A DNA stretch of 64,000 bases, taken from NCBI GenBank assembly GCA_016858145.1, contig JAEHOE010000076.1, positions 62,001-126,000 on the forward strand, read 5' to 3'. The DNA comes from Edaphochlamys debaryana (lineage: Eukaryota; Chlorophyta; Chlorophyceae; Chlamydomonadales). A program made the translations under genes and the position numbers. Below the pieces are notes generated by a model. It was not told where the DNA came from. It ran no database searches and saw only the letters and a list, made by a program, of their open reading frames with translations. Within the stretch, counting starts at the first letter, position 1, and the number at the start of each line of letters is the position of its first letter. This document shows, piece by piece, positions 31,401 through 42,887 of this stretch.

Positions 31401-34400
31401 GCCTCTACTGGTACCGCTCTCACCCTGTCCCCCAACTCCACCACCGCCGCCCCCTCCACCCACGCAGCGACTTCAAGCGCCTGCTCATGATGACTAAGGT
31501 GCGCCACGAGGGGAGGGCGCGTGAAGGCTTGGGGCGCCAGGGATGCAGGCCGAGGAAGTCATGGGCTGCCCCCCGCGCGCGCGCACCAAGGGTTGGCCAT
31601 CGGCAGCGGAAGGCAGGCGCACGGTCCTCAGTTGCCCAGTCCTCCTCCCCAAGCCCCTTGCGTTGTACCCCCTGTCCCCTGTCAGGTCATCGACAACCAG
31701 ATCGCCTACAAGTGGTGCGACAGGGAGTAGAGGATATAGGGGCCCAGACTCGGGGGGCTCGGCGATCGCAGTAAAGGACTCGGGGACTGGAGCGTGGCGG
31801 TCCTCATGTCGTGGCGGCTGACACGGCACCGCTCGTCATGGGGCACTCACCAGGCTGCCGGCGCCACTCCCCACCCCCCGCCAGGTCCGAGTACGGCAAC
31901 CTGTGGGACCTCTTCCACGCCCGCGAGTCCATGCACCGCAAGGTGGGAGGCAGCGCTGCATCTTGGCGGGGAGGGGCGTACCTGTCGCCGCCGCGGGCCC
32001 AGCACACAGACCCCAAACGGCGAGCACGGGCCCCGTCTGCGTACCATGCTCTCTGAACACCATCCACCTTCGCCTGCATCCAACCTCTTGCCTTACCCGC
32101 TCCCTCTGCAGGTGTACACCCACAGGAAGACTAAGGCGGTGGAGTTCATGGTACGGCTCGGGGGGATGGCATGGGGAGTTAGGGACAGCCAGTACTGGCC
32201 CTGGCCCTGACACCGGGCTCGCTTTCTTCTCTCCATTGTTTGCATCTCCCCCTGCCTCACTTGTTACCCCCTGCCCCCTCTCCCCCCCACCCAGGTGGTG
32301 GATGCGCTGCTGGAGGCCGACCAGGCGCTGCACTTCAGCGAGAACATCCACACGCCCGAGGTGGGACCGGCGCCGTGGGCGGGGGTTACCACGCTGCTGA
32401 ATTGTGGGTCTAGTTGCGGTTTCAGCGCATGGGCCGCGCAGTCATACCGGTACACGCTTGCTCACTTGACCTCTCCGTCTCCTCGCCTGCTCCAGGACTT
32501 CTGCACCCTCAACGACTCGCTCCTCAACGTGAGTACGGGCACCCGCGCACCGCAGCGGGGGGGGGGGGAGGACGCAGCCGTCCAGCTGCAGTGGAGCTTC
32601 CAGCGCTCTCCTACCCCCTCGCCCTTCCAAACCCGACCGCCGCACGCGCACTCATCCGTACGTACGTATGCACGTACTGCCCCGCAGACGATCGAGTCGT
32701 ACGGCAAGATGCGCGGCCGCATGTACGCGCCGCTGGAAGACGACGCGGCGGCCTGCATCCTGCGAGCGCAGGAGATCGTGGGGCGGCTGCGGCGGCGCGA
32801 CCTGTACCGCTTCGCGCAGCAGTTCACGGTGCCCACGGACTACCTGGAGGACGGGCGGTGGGAGGTGAGGGGGGGTGGGGGTGGCAGGACGTGGGGAAGG
32901 GATGCGGTAGTGGAGTCCGGACTGGTGGCAGGGGTGGAGCAGCAGCAGCAGCAGGTGTTCAGATCCATGGCGGAGGCGCATGCGGACCTCCATAGCGGGG
33001 CGCAAGCTCTGCCCGGGCGTCACAGCCCTTCCCCATCGCAACCTCCGCCCGCTCCCTCACCCTTTGCCCCGACCCAAGAGCATCGGCCGCCGCTTCACGG
33101 CTGCCGAGGTGGCCTCCTGCGCGCCCTCGGACGGCGGCGTGCGCCTGGAGCCGCACCACCTGGTGCTCAACTCCACCAAGATCGACTTCACGCAGGGGGG
33201 CAGCAACCCGCTGGACTCGGTGAGGCCGGCCCGCGCGCGTGGGGTGCAGGCGGGGGGAAGGGCGGCTGATAAGGGCTTGTCGCGCAGCGGAAGGGGTGGC
33301 TTGGCTTGCCATCCGTGTCCTCCGCTGCTGTTTGGCGCCCGCGTGTTTGGGCCTGGGCCCTAATCCCGCCCCCGTCTTTACTCTCCGCATCCCCCTTCCC
33401 TTCCCAAACCCTCCTGCCGCCATTACACCCCCCACACACACACCCCCAGGTGCTGTTCTTCGACACCACCGACGACGTCGTGGGCCACCGCATCGTGGCC
33501 AACCAGGTGGTGGGCATCCTGCCCCGCTACCACCAGGCGAGCGCAAAGGGCTGGCTGGGCGGGGGGGGCTTACTAGTCCATGTGCGTTGGGACCTTGCTG
33601 GTCCAGGCGGCACCCCAAGCCCCCCGGCGCCCTCATCAAAGGTATCGGCCACAGCCGAGTAAGTGCTAGGAAGCACGCCAAGCCCACCAGTATCCGAAAC
33701 ACCCTTCCTACGCCCCTTCACTCGCCCTTCGCAGGACCGCATCCTGCGCGTCTACACGCGCGTCTCGGACCCCGCCTACCAGGTGGGCGGGGTTGGGCCG
33801 GAAACACGCGGTCGCGGCTGCCTGCTCGGCTGTATTGTCAGGACTGCTTGGCGGCTGCGTGTGAGCGTCACGGCCATGGACCGCTCCACCTGCCTACGCT
33901 GCTCCCCTCGCCGCCCCTCAGGTGGCCGCGGGCCGCGCGCTGGAGGCCTGGTGCCGGCGGCACTTCGGTCAGAACGCGGTCATGGCCACCCCGGCCAAGC
34001 GGGCGCCCTCGGGCGCGGGCGCGGCGGCGGGCGCGCGGGAGGTGCGTGGGGCCGCCAGGGCGCTGCTCATGGGTGCACTCATGCGGCCCTGCCAAACCCA
34101 CCCGTGCCCTCCTCGACGCGCGCTGGCGTGCCTCGCTCATTCATGCACCCCAGCGCTGACGCTCACACGCCGGTGCCCCTGCCCTCGTGTACCGTAACCC
34201 CGCAGGCGGTGATGGCGGAGGCGGACCCCCGCCGGGCCGCGGCCCGTCCCCCCACCGGCCTCGGCGGCCGCTCCGGCAGCCAGGGCAGCGGCTCGGGCAT
34301 CCTGGCCGCCACCCTCACCGCCCTGGGCTCCGCCGCCGGCGCCGGGCCCCGCAGCACCGCCGCGGGCGGGGGCGGCCCCGAGGCCACGCTCGGCGGCGGG

Positions 34401-34604
34401 GCGGGCGTCGGTGGCAGCGGCGGCGGCGGCACGCCCACCCGCTCCACGCCGGTCACGGCGGGGACCGCCGCGGCGGCGGCGGCGGCGGCGGAGCAGCAGG
34501 CGGCAGCGGAGGAGGGCGGCGCGGGGGCGGCGGCGGCGGCTGATGAGCAGCAGCCGCGCAGCAAGCGGCCCCGCTCCTCGGCCTCGCTCTTCCACGACGC
34601 ATGA
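28432..34604 (+). CDS. SAMHD1-like HD-domain dNTP triphosphohydrolase
   Basis: Twenty-two exons join in phase to 706 residues: 28432-28482, 28817-29034, 29230-29296, 29509-29583, 29783-29870, 30132-30220, 30474-30535, 30760-30819, 30962-31078, 31240-31305, 31468-31498, 31686-31714, 31885-31942, 32112-32150, 32295-32360, 32496-32528, 32688-32864, 33079-33219, 33450-33536, 33735-33782, 33922-34041, 34206-34604. The HD active site is intact: Arg127 and His130 in HTRFEHSLG, His170-Asp171 in LTHDLGHGPFSH, and Asp280, Tyr284 and Asp288 in VDKIDYLQRD, matching SAMHD1 R164, H167, H206, D207, D311, Y315 and D319. It should hydrolyse dNTPs and limit their pool. There is no N-terminal SAM domain, only an acidic leader (MDDDDNVIFSQEAM). 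The tail is Ala/Gly-rich with a basic KRPRSSASLF, a likely nuclear signal. The donor of exon 19 reads GC. Confidence 0.9.
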
Positions 34605-35524
34605 GGCGGAGGGAGGAAGCGAGTCCGGCGCGGCGTGAGCCGGCCATCTGGGTGGCTGGTTCCTGGAGACGAGCGCCGGGGTGGGCCGAGGTGGAGGTGG
34701 CGGCATGGAGGAGGGGTGACGATGGCTTACAGAGACGCAGGTGGATCACGAGCATGCGCCGACGGGGTTGACTTCGAGCTGGGGTGAGCGACGTGAGGAT
34801 GAGGGCGGACGTGAGCGCACAGAAGTGGGGGGCAAAAGCATACACTGTACACTGGTTGGAGCAGAGAAGTTGGTTGGAGCAGAGGAGCAAATGCGGGATG
34901 GCTCAGGGGGGGATAAAAGCAGGCAGGGGCGAGCAGGATTGCAGGCACGGCAAGGCAAGCGGGGGCTATGGGGTACCATGAATACTGAGGATTGCAGGGT
35001 ACTGGGCCCTTGGCAGGCAGGATGTACCGGCAGAGTTTGGCACAAGCAATCATATGGAGCAGGTTGATGAGATGAGGTGATGCGGCCGTACGCCAGGCGG
35101 AAGGGACTCTGATAGCGCGGCTACTGTGGGCGTGGCCGGAGTGGGCGGGGGAGGCAGGGGGACGGATGCAGCTGCCGTTGGCGCTGGTCCGTGGTTAAGC
35201 ACGTTCACGTCGCTTGTGTAAGAGCGCATCCCCGCTTCCCTGTGTGTTGGTTAAGGCGAGCAGGTTGTCAGCCAACGTACGCGCTTCGCATTGAGGGTCC
35301 GCACGTTGCCAGATCGCGCGCACGAGCCACGTAAAGCCACGAGCCTCCGACGAGCTCCGGCATACCGAGCGATTAGCATCGCCTCCAGCTTACCGAGCGA
35401 CACTCACACTTGCACTGGCTATTGTGAAGACCTGTCGAGAAGCAGTCCTTGCACTCAACGCTCGCCTCAAGCATCGGATTTCGCTCATCGCTTGCGGACC
35501 TGTCTTGCTCGACAGCCGGTCACC
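34605..35524. other. Intergenic: 3' UTR and peroxiredoxin promoter
   Basis: 3' flank of the SAMHD1-like gene, with TGTAA at 35217, then the 5' flank of the peroxiredoxin gene. From about 35255 to 35524 the peroxiredoxin frame is open upstream of its ATG but contains no in-frame ATG. Confidence 0.5.
35217..35221 (+). terminator. TGTAA polyadenylation signal of SAMHD1-like gene
   Basis: TGTAA about 610 bases after the stop at 34604, before the next gene on the same strand. Confidence 0.5.
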
Positions 35525-36995
35525 ATGACGATCGCAGTGGGCGACAAGGTGAAGCAAGAGACCGGCTGGTCTGCGAGAGCACAGAGGCGTCGAAACGTCG
35601 GCATACACGTTGCTCCGCTTCCCCGATCTGCTGACCCCCCCACCGCCCCCACCCCGCCACCACCGCAGCTGCCTGACGCAACCTTCCGCTACCTTGGCCC
35701 CGATGGAATGCCCAAGGCCGTGACGACAGCGGAGTTCTTCGGCGGACGCAAGGCAGGGCCCCGCGAGCGGTTTGGGCAGCGCCTTCAGCTTATCTCGGCA
35801 GCATTCCCAGCATTCCGTCAGGGCTCTGCACTCCAGTACCAAACGCTTCCAGTTGTACTCGACCGCTCTCGACCGCTCCCGCACATCCAAAATCATGTAC
35901 TGATAGGGGCGTGGGGGAGGCAGGGCAGGCGGAAGGCTAAGCTCCGCCGGCCACGCCCTCCCCGCCCCTGCAGGTGGTCCTGTTTGGTGTGCCTGGAGCC
36001 TTCACCCCCACCTGCAGGTCAGTGCTGGGCACGTGCCATGGGCACTGGGTCTGCTTTGCCAGCGTGGGAGCCAGGACTGGGGGGTGGGGCGGGTTTGAAA
36101 TGTCGTTCTGGCCCTGACGGACTTTTCGTAGCCGCGGCGCCTCGCTGGCTCTGGATCTTAGACACCCGCTGGCCTGTGACCCTGCTTCCCTCTACCCAGC
36201 AAGGACCACCTCCCTGGCTTCGTGACCGCTGCGGCCGCTCTTAAGGCCAAGGGTGTGGATGAGGTAAGGCGGTGCCGCTGTTTTCCTGCCTGACGTGCAA
36301 GCCCCGAGGCCCCCCCCCTTTCCACTGCTTGCTAGCTGCCCCCAGACAGACCTACAGCACCACCCACGCTGCACCTCTTGCCGACTGCCCGCAGGTGGCC
36401 TGTGTCGCCGTCAACGACGCCTTCGTGATGGGCGCCTGGGGCGAGTCGGTGGGGGCGGGCGAGGGCGTGCGCATGCTGGCGGACGGCAGCGCGGCCTTCA
36501 CCAAGGTGCGCCGGGGCAGCAGCGCGGCATTGTGCACGGAACAGGCGTCTGCAACAGCGGGGTACCGGCATGGCTGGGACGTGCTCGCGCTGGTTTCCTT
36601 ACGACTCTTCGACTACCGTAACCCCACTCCCTGCCGGCTCGCCCCCGCCAGGCTGCTGGTCTGGACCAGGACCTGAGCGAGGGTGGCATGGGCGTCCGCA
36701 GCCAGCGCTACTCCATGGTGGTGGAGGACGGAGTGGTGCGTGGGCGGCTGGGCGCGTGCGGGGTGCTGGGGCCTGAGGCACATATTGCATGGCGGCGACG
36801 GCTGATGAAGAGCCTCGGCCGCTCAGCCCATGGGCGTGTGCAGGTGCCCAAGGCGCAGCGAAGCCCCTGGCCTCCTGCGCATGATGAATATGGCCCCTGC
36901 GCTTCCCCCCCTCTCCCCAGGTCAAGGTCCTCAACGTGGAGCCCGCACGCGGCCTCACCTGCAGCCGCGCAGACAACATCCTGTCGCTGCTGTGA
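35525..36995 (+). CDS. Type II peroxiredoxin
   Basis: Seven exons (35525-35548, 35669-35752, 35974-36017, 36200-36263, 36395-36505, 36652-36735, 36921-36995) give 161 residues, the normal length of a type II (PRX5-class) peroxiredoxin. It reduces hydroperoxides with thiol electrons from thioredoxin or glutaredoxin. The peroxidatic Cys is Cys50 in VPGAFTPTCS and the resolving Cys is Cys75 in VACVAVNDAFVM, the C51/C76 pair known from plant enzymes. Also present are GMGVRSQRYSMVVEDGV and the C-terminal GLTCSRADNIL. No transit peptide follows the ATG, so a cytosolic enzyme is expected. The second intron begins with GC (CGCAAG|GCAGGG). The neighbour downstream is convergent. Confidence 0.93.
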
Positions 36996-37178
36996 GGCAG
37001 GGAACGGGACTGACCCGCTGGACACATGAGGAGTTGGCAGGCAGCGAGGACGGAGCTATTGTATGAGGCCGTTGAGTTGGTTGTTGTCATGGCCCAGGCG
37101 CAAAGCTACCGGTAGTTTGATGGCTGCTGCTGAGAGGATGCCGTAGCGGTTCAAGCAGTCGGCCCCAACCCCCAAGGC

Positions 37179-37183
37179 TGTAA
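37179..37183 (+). terminator. TGTAA polyadenylation signal of peroxiredoxin
   Basis: TGTAA 184 bases after the peroxiredoxin stop codon. Confidence 0.6.
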
Positions 37184-37299
37184 CACAGGATGACCTGCTT
37201 GTCCTCGCCTGAACGATGGGCAGGCACAGACAGGGATGCCAGACCCTCTCGCCAGGACATGGGGCACAGGGATAGAGAAGAAGTGCATAGCAGCGACTC

Positions 37300-37304
37300 T
37301 TACA
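37300..37304 (-). terminator. TGTAA polyadenylation signal of pherophorin
   Basis: Reads TGTAA on the minus strand about 520 bases past the pherophorin stop. Confidence 0.5.
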
Positions 37305-37822
37305 ACGTCTGCGCCTTGTCTTCATTTCCCGGGCTGTTGGCCCAAGCACCAATCACTAAGGGAGCGCACGGAGCTTGCCGTGCGCAATCTATCACCAATC
37401 ACGCTAGTCAGTCTAGGAGCGCTCACCACCTGTCTAACGGTGCGCGCACCAGGATGGGAGCCCCAATTAATGCCCAGCACGGGGGCCTAAGTCAATGGCG
37501 GGCACGCCCGCTACCCGCCGCAAGCCTAGTCGGGACGTCATGCAGCCTCCTCAGCCACCCCGGTCCACTACGAACGTGCGCCCGTTGCAGTAAGCTAGTC
37601 ATCCGTCACTATTGATCACTGTCATCCGCGTTTCAACTGCCCGCCGCTCCAATTGCTAGGCAGGCATTGCTCCGCCAGCCAACCCTCTTTATCCCGGGGT
37701 TTGGCCCCCCACGCTCTACCCCATCATGCACCGAGACCCGCAAGCCTACCCTGCTAAACCCCTGCTGCGTACCCCTTGCCCCCCTCCTGCTCCAAGCTCG
37801 AGCGCCAGAAGGCCGCTGTGCC

Positions 37823-40112
37823 TCATGCGGGGCAGCTTGCTGCGTTGACGGCGGTGGCGCCGTGTGGGCAGCACATGTACTCGTCCACGTCATCATCATA
37901 CGCGCCCTTGAGCACATACTCGCACAGCGGGCTCTCGGCCACCTTGGCGGTGCACACGTCGGCGGGCTGCACGTCCTTGGACAGGAACAGCTTCACCTGG
38001 GAGGGCGAGCGAGTCACCTTGTGCAGGTTGATGGCGCGCACCCAGGACGAGTACCGCTCCTTGTTCTTGGTGAAGTCGACCTCGGAGCCGTCCACCTCGA
38101 TGCGGTACACGTAATCGACCGAGGTGGGGGCGACGTAGATCTGCAGCTGGTCCACCTCCGAGGTGGAGCAGTTGGGGCGCGTGCCGTCGAAGATGCCGCC
38201 AAAGGGGCCGTTGGGCGAGGCGCCCTTGTACGAAATGTCGAACGAGAGCACCGTGTCGTCCTTGACCGAGGGGTTGGAGCCGGTGAAGCCCAGGCGGAAG
38301 GGGTTCTCGGCCAGGTTGTCCACGCAGCAGTTGTCGACGCGGTCGAAGCGGATCAGGCCCTCGGGGCAGCAGTTGGGGATGTCGTAGATGGTCTGGTTGA
38401 TGTCCAGGATCTGGGTCGGCTTGCCGATGACGGTTTGGTAGCCGTTGAGCATGATGTCGCACACGTTGGGGTCGTTGGGCAGGTAGCGGCTGGCCTTGCA
38501 GGGCCACTTGCTGGGGTTGTTGACCGCGGTGTTGACAAGCGGCACGGACAGGGTCCAGGGCACGTCAACGGTGAAGTTGGTCACGTAGAGCGAGGGGGTG
38601 TAGAAGCGGCCCTGGGTGTCGTCGTTGGGCCAGAGCTCGACGCCCCAGAAGGTGCGGGTCTTGGTGACGCGCAGCACCTTGCCCTTGTCCGTGGTGAGGG
38701 TCACATCGCCCAGTTCCTCCTCCTTGATGCTGTCCTGCAGGCTGAGGCCCACGTTGACCAGCGTCTGGTTGCAGCAGGTGCCGCCCTTGTAGCCGGGCGC
38801 CCAGCAGTCCTGCGGCCGCACCACGTACAGCCGGAACTGGTACGTCACCTCGTCAGCGGTGGCAATGGAGCGGTCGTACTCCAGGCGGAAGCGGGAGGTC
38901 GACTTAATAAAGGACGAGATGCAGTCGCACTTGGGAACCCAAGACTTGGAGTCGGGGTAAGGCGGCGGCGGCGGCGGGGGAGGGGGCGGCGGCGGGGGCG
39001 GGGGAGGAGGGGTGGAGGCGGCGAGAGGGCGGGGCGGCGGGGGAGGCGGAGGAGGCGGGGGCGGGGAGGAGGACGGGGGCGGCATTGGGTGGAGGGGGAG
39101 GAGGGGGGGAGGCGGCCGCGGAGGGGATGGAGGGGAGGCGGAGGGACGGGGAGGAGCGAGGAGGAGTGGCGGAGGGGGCGGGAGAGGGTGGCGGCGGCGG
39201 GGGCAGCGGCGGAGGGGGGCGGGGCGGCAGGGGGAGGAGGTGAGGCGGCGGCGGCGGCGGCGAGGGCGGAGGCGGAGGGGGAGGAGGAGGCCGGAAAGCG
39301 GGCTGAACAGGCGGCGGAGGGGGAAGCGCCTGGGCGCAGATGGGGCAGCATTGATGGTTGCTGCTCTCAAACACGGCGTACGTGCACATGCCGTTCGAGT
39401 TGCCGCACAGGCCGGAGTAGCTGGCGCAGGTCGAGTTCGCCCTCATGCGCAGGCAGATGGTGCTGTTGGTGGCGGTGTTCACGTTCATGCGCAGCGGCGT
39501 GACACGGATCTTGCCGGTCGGGAAGTCAGTATCAAAGTAGCTGTTCTGGAAGACGCCGTTGACGGCGGCGTTAATGTAGTCGCTCTTGCAGGTCTCCTCG
39601 ACCGAGAACTCCACCTTGCCGAGCGTGTCCAGAAGCATCTTGCAGCAGGGGTTCGCCTGGCTGCAGCCCACCCGGTCTATCCGGTAGCACAGCTCGCCGG
39701 GTCGCTTGGTGGGAGAGGGGATGCTGACGAGGCGGTAGGGAGAGGTGGAGCAACGGTAGTCCTGGCACTGGCAGAAGGGGAACCGCCCCAGCGCCGCCAC
39801 GTCGTCGACGCCAGGAAGCGTCGGATCAACACCGGCATCCGGGTCTGGCTCTGGTGAGGATTGAGCCATAGCTGCAGGGAGACGACGGAGAGTGGGGCGC
39901 GGGGTTAGACTTGCACCGACCACACCCACGCTGCCGGTCGCCGTTCTGGACCCGGCGCCCCCAGGACGCTGTGCCAAGCGGTGTCCTCACTGTTCCCTGA
40001 GCGGCAGTCGCGAAAGCGAGGGACGCGCAGTCTCACCTGTCCATGCTAGTGTCCCGCAGAGGAGCGCCACAAGGGCGCACCCCTTTAGCAGCCGAAGGGG
40101 CTGTCGCCCCAT
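37823..40112 (-). CDS. Pherophorin, with a frame break in the Pro-rich spacer
   Basis: Exon 1 (40037-40112) encodes a signal peptide (MGRQPLRLLKGCALVALLCG). It splices in phase to a long second exon starting at 39871. A first pherophorin domain (DUF3707) follows: FPFCQCQDYRC, SPYRLV, CYRIDRVGCSQANPCCKMLL and C-rich pairs. Then comes a poly-Pro/Ser-Pro spacer, expected to be hydroxyproline-glycosylated, and a second pherophorin domain (CDCISSF, GGTCCNQTLVNVG, PNCCPEGLIRFDRVDNCC) ending at TGA 37823-37825. This is the standard pherophorin layout of an extracellular-matrix glycoprotein. The two domains are in different frames: the N-terminal frame is open down to 38904 and the C-terminal frame from 39370, overlapping in the spacer. 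The joined exons total 2125 bases, not a multiple of three. An indel in a C-run or a cryptic intron must explain it. Confidence 0.85.
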
Positions 40113-40991
40113 CCTTGCTCGGTACCTGCAGCGCAACGTGAAAGAGGCTTCAGCGAAGGGTTCCGCGACCGACAGCCTGTGCTGCAGCAGGAAGCCCTTT
40201 GAACCTTCATCAGTTCCGCTACGTAGCCCCTGGCTACATATGACTTTTGGCTGAGTTGCCAGGACAAGTGCGCGACGCTGGCGATGTGCGCAATTTTGTA
40301 TGTAGCTGGCTTGCCAGCGCCTTCCCAGGGCTCCTTGCTGTCTTAGCTATCCAGTTTACTTGGTCTGTATGCTTAGAGCTCATTCTCGGCAAGCAGCTGC
40401 AGCGGTCCCAGACCGCGCGCTACGTCTGTGTCGCCCGCTACGCACCTTGTAGGGCACCCAAGCCCAGCTGCCTTCTCCAGCGAGCTCCTGTGATATGAAA
40501 GTCCTCTACGCCAGAGCTGGGGGCTGCAAAGGCTTGTGTGCAGATGGTGCTCCGCCGATGTTTGACGGCAAAGAGCGAGGTCAGATGGCTAGGGACAACA
40601 CTGCCACGGTGTTTCTATGGGCTCAGTCTACGTGTGGCGTCGTGTTACAAGCGGTCTGAGCAGCAGGGTGGCCTTCCTCCCCGGTCTTCTCCCGCGGACG
40701 TTGCGGCCGTACCACCCCGTAGCGATGGCCCGCTACAGAGCGCTCGCGAGCCCACCAGCGTCACCGCATGGACAGCACGCCGCCACCCCGCTAGCTCGGC
40801 GCAAGCAAGCGCGCGACGACAGCCCCCGAAGGCATGTACCATGCTGCGCCAAGAAACCTTTGGTCAGCTTGCCGTCTCGCCACTCACACCCGGCCTTAAG
40901 AATGCGACGCACTGAAAGACCCTAGGCACTAATTAGCGCAAAGCACGCTAGCCCGGAAAAGACTTCGTCCCTGCCTCAAGCTGCTTTGACA
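40113..40991. promoter_or_regulatory. Divergent intergenic region
   Basis: 879 bases between the pherophorin start (minus) and the YqgF-like start (plus). It is AT-richer than the genes and should hold both promoters. No exon or named element is recognised. Confidence 0.45.
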
Positions 40992-42887
40992 ATGTCGCTC
41001 TGTCGAGGTGGCCGACAAGTGGAATGGAGAAATCACCAGCAACCAGCCGCCGCCGGAGTGCGGCCCACGGCGCAGAATGTTCCTGGGGCCATCCGACGAG
41101 CGCACTCTAGCGGGTGGCCCCCTTGCTCCGGAGTGGCGCGGAGCGGGACCAGAAGGGCAAGCGTGGCCGCGCCACTACACGTGGCGGCAAGGGGGGTCGA
41201 CGCGGGGGCGGCGGCCTCGGGGCCCAACCCCACCACGGCAGGTGGGCGCAGCCCCAGCACGCAAACAAGCGGGCCAGAGGACCGCCCAGCGGGTAAGCAC
41301 CTGCGCGCACCCTCTTTCTCGCGCTTTCAAGTATGGCGGCACTCAGCTGCCATCCAGACCCCGCCTGGATTGTCAGGCTGGGGTCAGGCTATGGGCCAAC
41401 TTGGCGCCGCCCTGCACCTTTGCCCCTCCCAGCCTTCCCCTTCCTACCTCCTCCGCCCCCACCCCAGGTCCGCCCCAGGTGCTGCTGGGGGTGGATTACG
41501 GCACAATGACCACCGGCCTGGCGCTAGGGCGGGCAGGGGCCTGTACGCCCCTGCAGGTGCGGGGCAGCGGCGGTCGGGGCAGCGCACAACTATCCTTGAC
41601 TTGAAGGCAACCCCTGGCCGCATCGGCTGACCCCTTGCATCCACGCTGTCCGGCCCCCCTCTTCCCCTGCCCGCTCAGCCGCTGCCCTCTCCCCGCACGG
41701 CCAAGCTGTCTGACGTGGCGCGCGCCGTGCTGGCGGCGGCGGCGCAGCACCGCGTGGAGGGGGTGCTGGTGGGCATCCCCCTGCAGCCGGGGGGCAGCAT
41801 CGTCAAGCCGCACACGGACTCGCCGGTGGTGGGGCGGGAGCGGCGCGGCTGCTGGGACGGAGGGTGGAAGGCATTGGAGGAGCCGCCCTGGAAAGGGAGG
41901 CAGGGGGCGGGGCGGAGGACGATCCTCTTCTCAAAGCTTGGGGTGCTTTCCCCGCAGCTCTCCCTTGCGGTGGCTGTGGGACCCCACCACGCTCTGGCTG
42001 GACGTGAGCTGACCTTGACGGCACCCGCCCTCGCCTGTCCCCCGCCTCCTCCCCCAGGGCCGGCGCTGCCGCAGCCTGGCCCACACGCTGGCGCTGATGG
42101 GCAAGGAGCAGGGCCTGCCCGTGTACCTGTACAGTAAGCTGCCCGCGGATGGGGGGCGGCAGGGGAGGATGTGGCCGGACGAGCGCGAGGCCGAAGGGGG
42201 GAGGACCGGCAAGGGGTGGCCGGGTGGGGCGGACTTCAGGTTCCACGGTGTACTTGAGCGATGGCGCGTTGGCAGAGGAGTGAAGGGGGTGGAGGGGAGG
42301 GGGGACTTCAGATGCCAAGTCGCCTCCCAGCCCATACCCTCATGCCCTGTTCTCGTCCGCAGGCGAGCGGGGCACCACGCGGGCCGCCGTCAAGGCGCTG
42401 GGGGGCAACTGGCAGGACCGCTTCACCAAGCAGGAGCGGCAGGTGGGGCGGTCGGGGACTGGAAGGGAGCGCGATGCCGCACCGTGGGCCGGCACTGCTA
42501 CAAGCCAGGAGCGAGCGGCTGCGGGGTCGTCGCCAGGCCCACCTGCCAAGCTCCTCTGGCTCCCCAGCCTCACCACCTTGTCCCCCTCGCGCGTCTCCTC
42601 TCGGCCCCCTTCACCCCACCCACCCCCTGCCCCGCCCACCGCCCCAGGCCCGGCGCGTGGACTCGGAGTCTGCGGCCATGCTGCTGCGCCTCTACTTCGG
42701 AGACCCCCGCCGGGCGGTGCGGGTGGTGCCGCAGCCGGTGCTGATCAGGAAGAGCGAGGGGCGGGGCGAGGGGGGGCCGAAGTCGGGGGCTGGCGTGGGC
42801 CCGGAGGAGGGGGCGAAGGAGGCGGGGAAAGCGGGCGAGGCGGTTGAGCCGGGGGGGACGGGTGCGGTGCCGGAGGCGGAGGCGTGA
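40992..42887 (+). CDS. YqgF/RuvX-like nuclease, probably organelle-targeted
   Basis: Six exons (40992-41292, 41468-41556, 41679-41825, 42058-42133, 42363-42442, 42648-42887) give 310 residues. After about 100 residues of Arg/Ser/Ala-rich sequence that looks like a transit peptide comes a YqgF (RNase H-like) fold. Its three acidic sites are Asp110 in LLGVDYGT, Glu206 in YLYSERGTT and Asp236 in VDSESAAMLL. The segment VEGVLVGIPLQPGGS matches the family's conserved VVGxPxxxxG strand. Bacterial members are putative Holliday-junction resolvases and act in 16S rRNA 5'-end processing; plants carry plastid copies. The C-terminal tail is Glu/Gly/Lys-rich and unlike the bacterial proteins. Role in plastid rRNA or DNA is inferred from the family. 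Confidence 0.85.

Larger units (their letters stand above)
36996..37822. other. Intergenic, tail to tail
   Basis: 3' flanks of the peroxiredoxin (plus) and pherophorin (minus) genes. Their poly(A) signals lie about 120 bases apart. Nothing else is seen. Confidence 0.5.

Noticed and set aside
38904..39074. Cryptic GT-AG intron as the explanation of the pherophorin frame break
   Set aside because: Phase would fit, but the donor GTCCTC is poor and the intron would remove the purest poly-Pro coding stretch. Kept only as an alternative to an indel.
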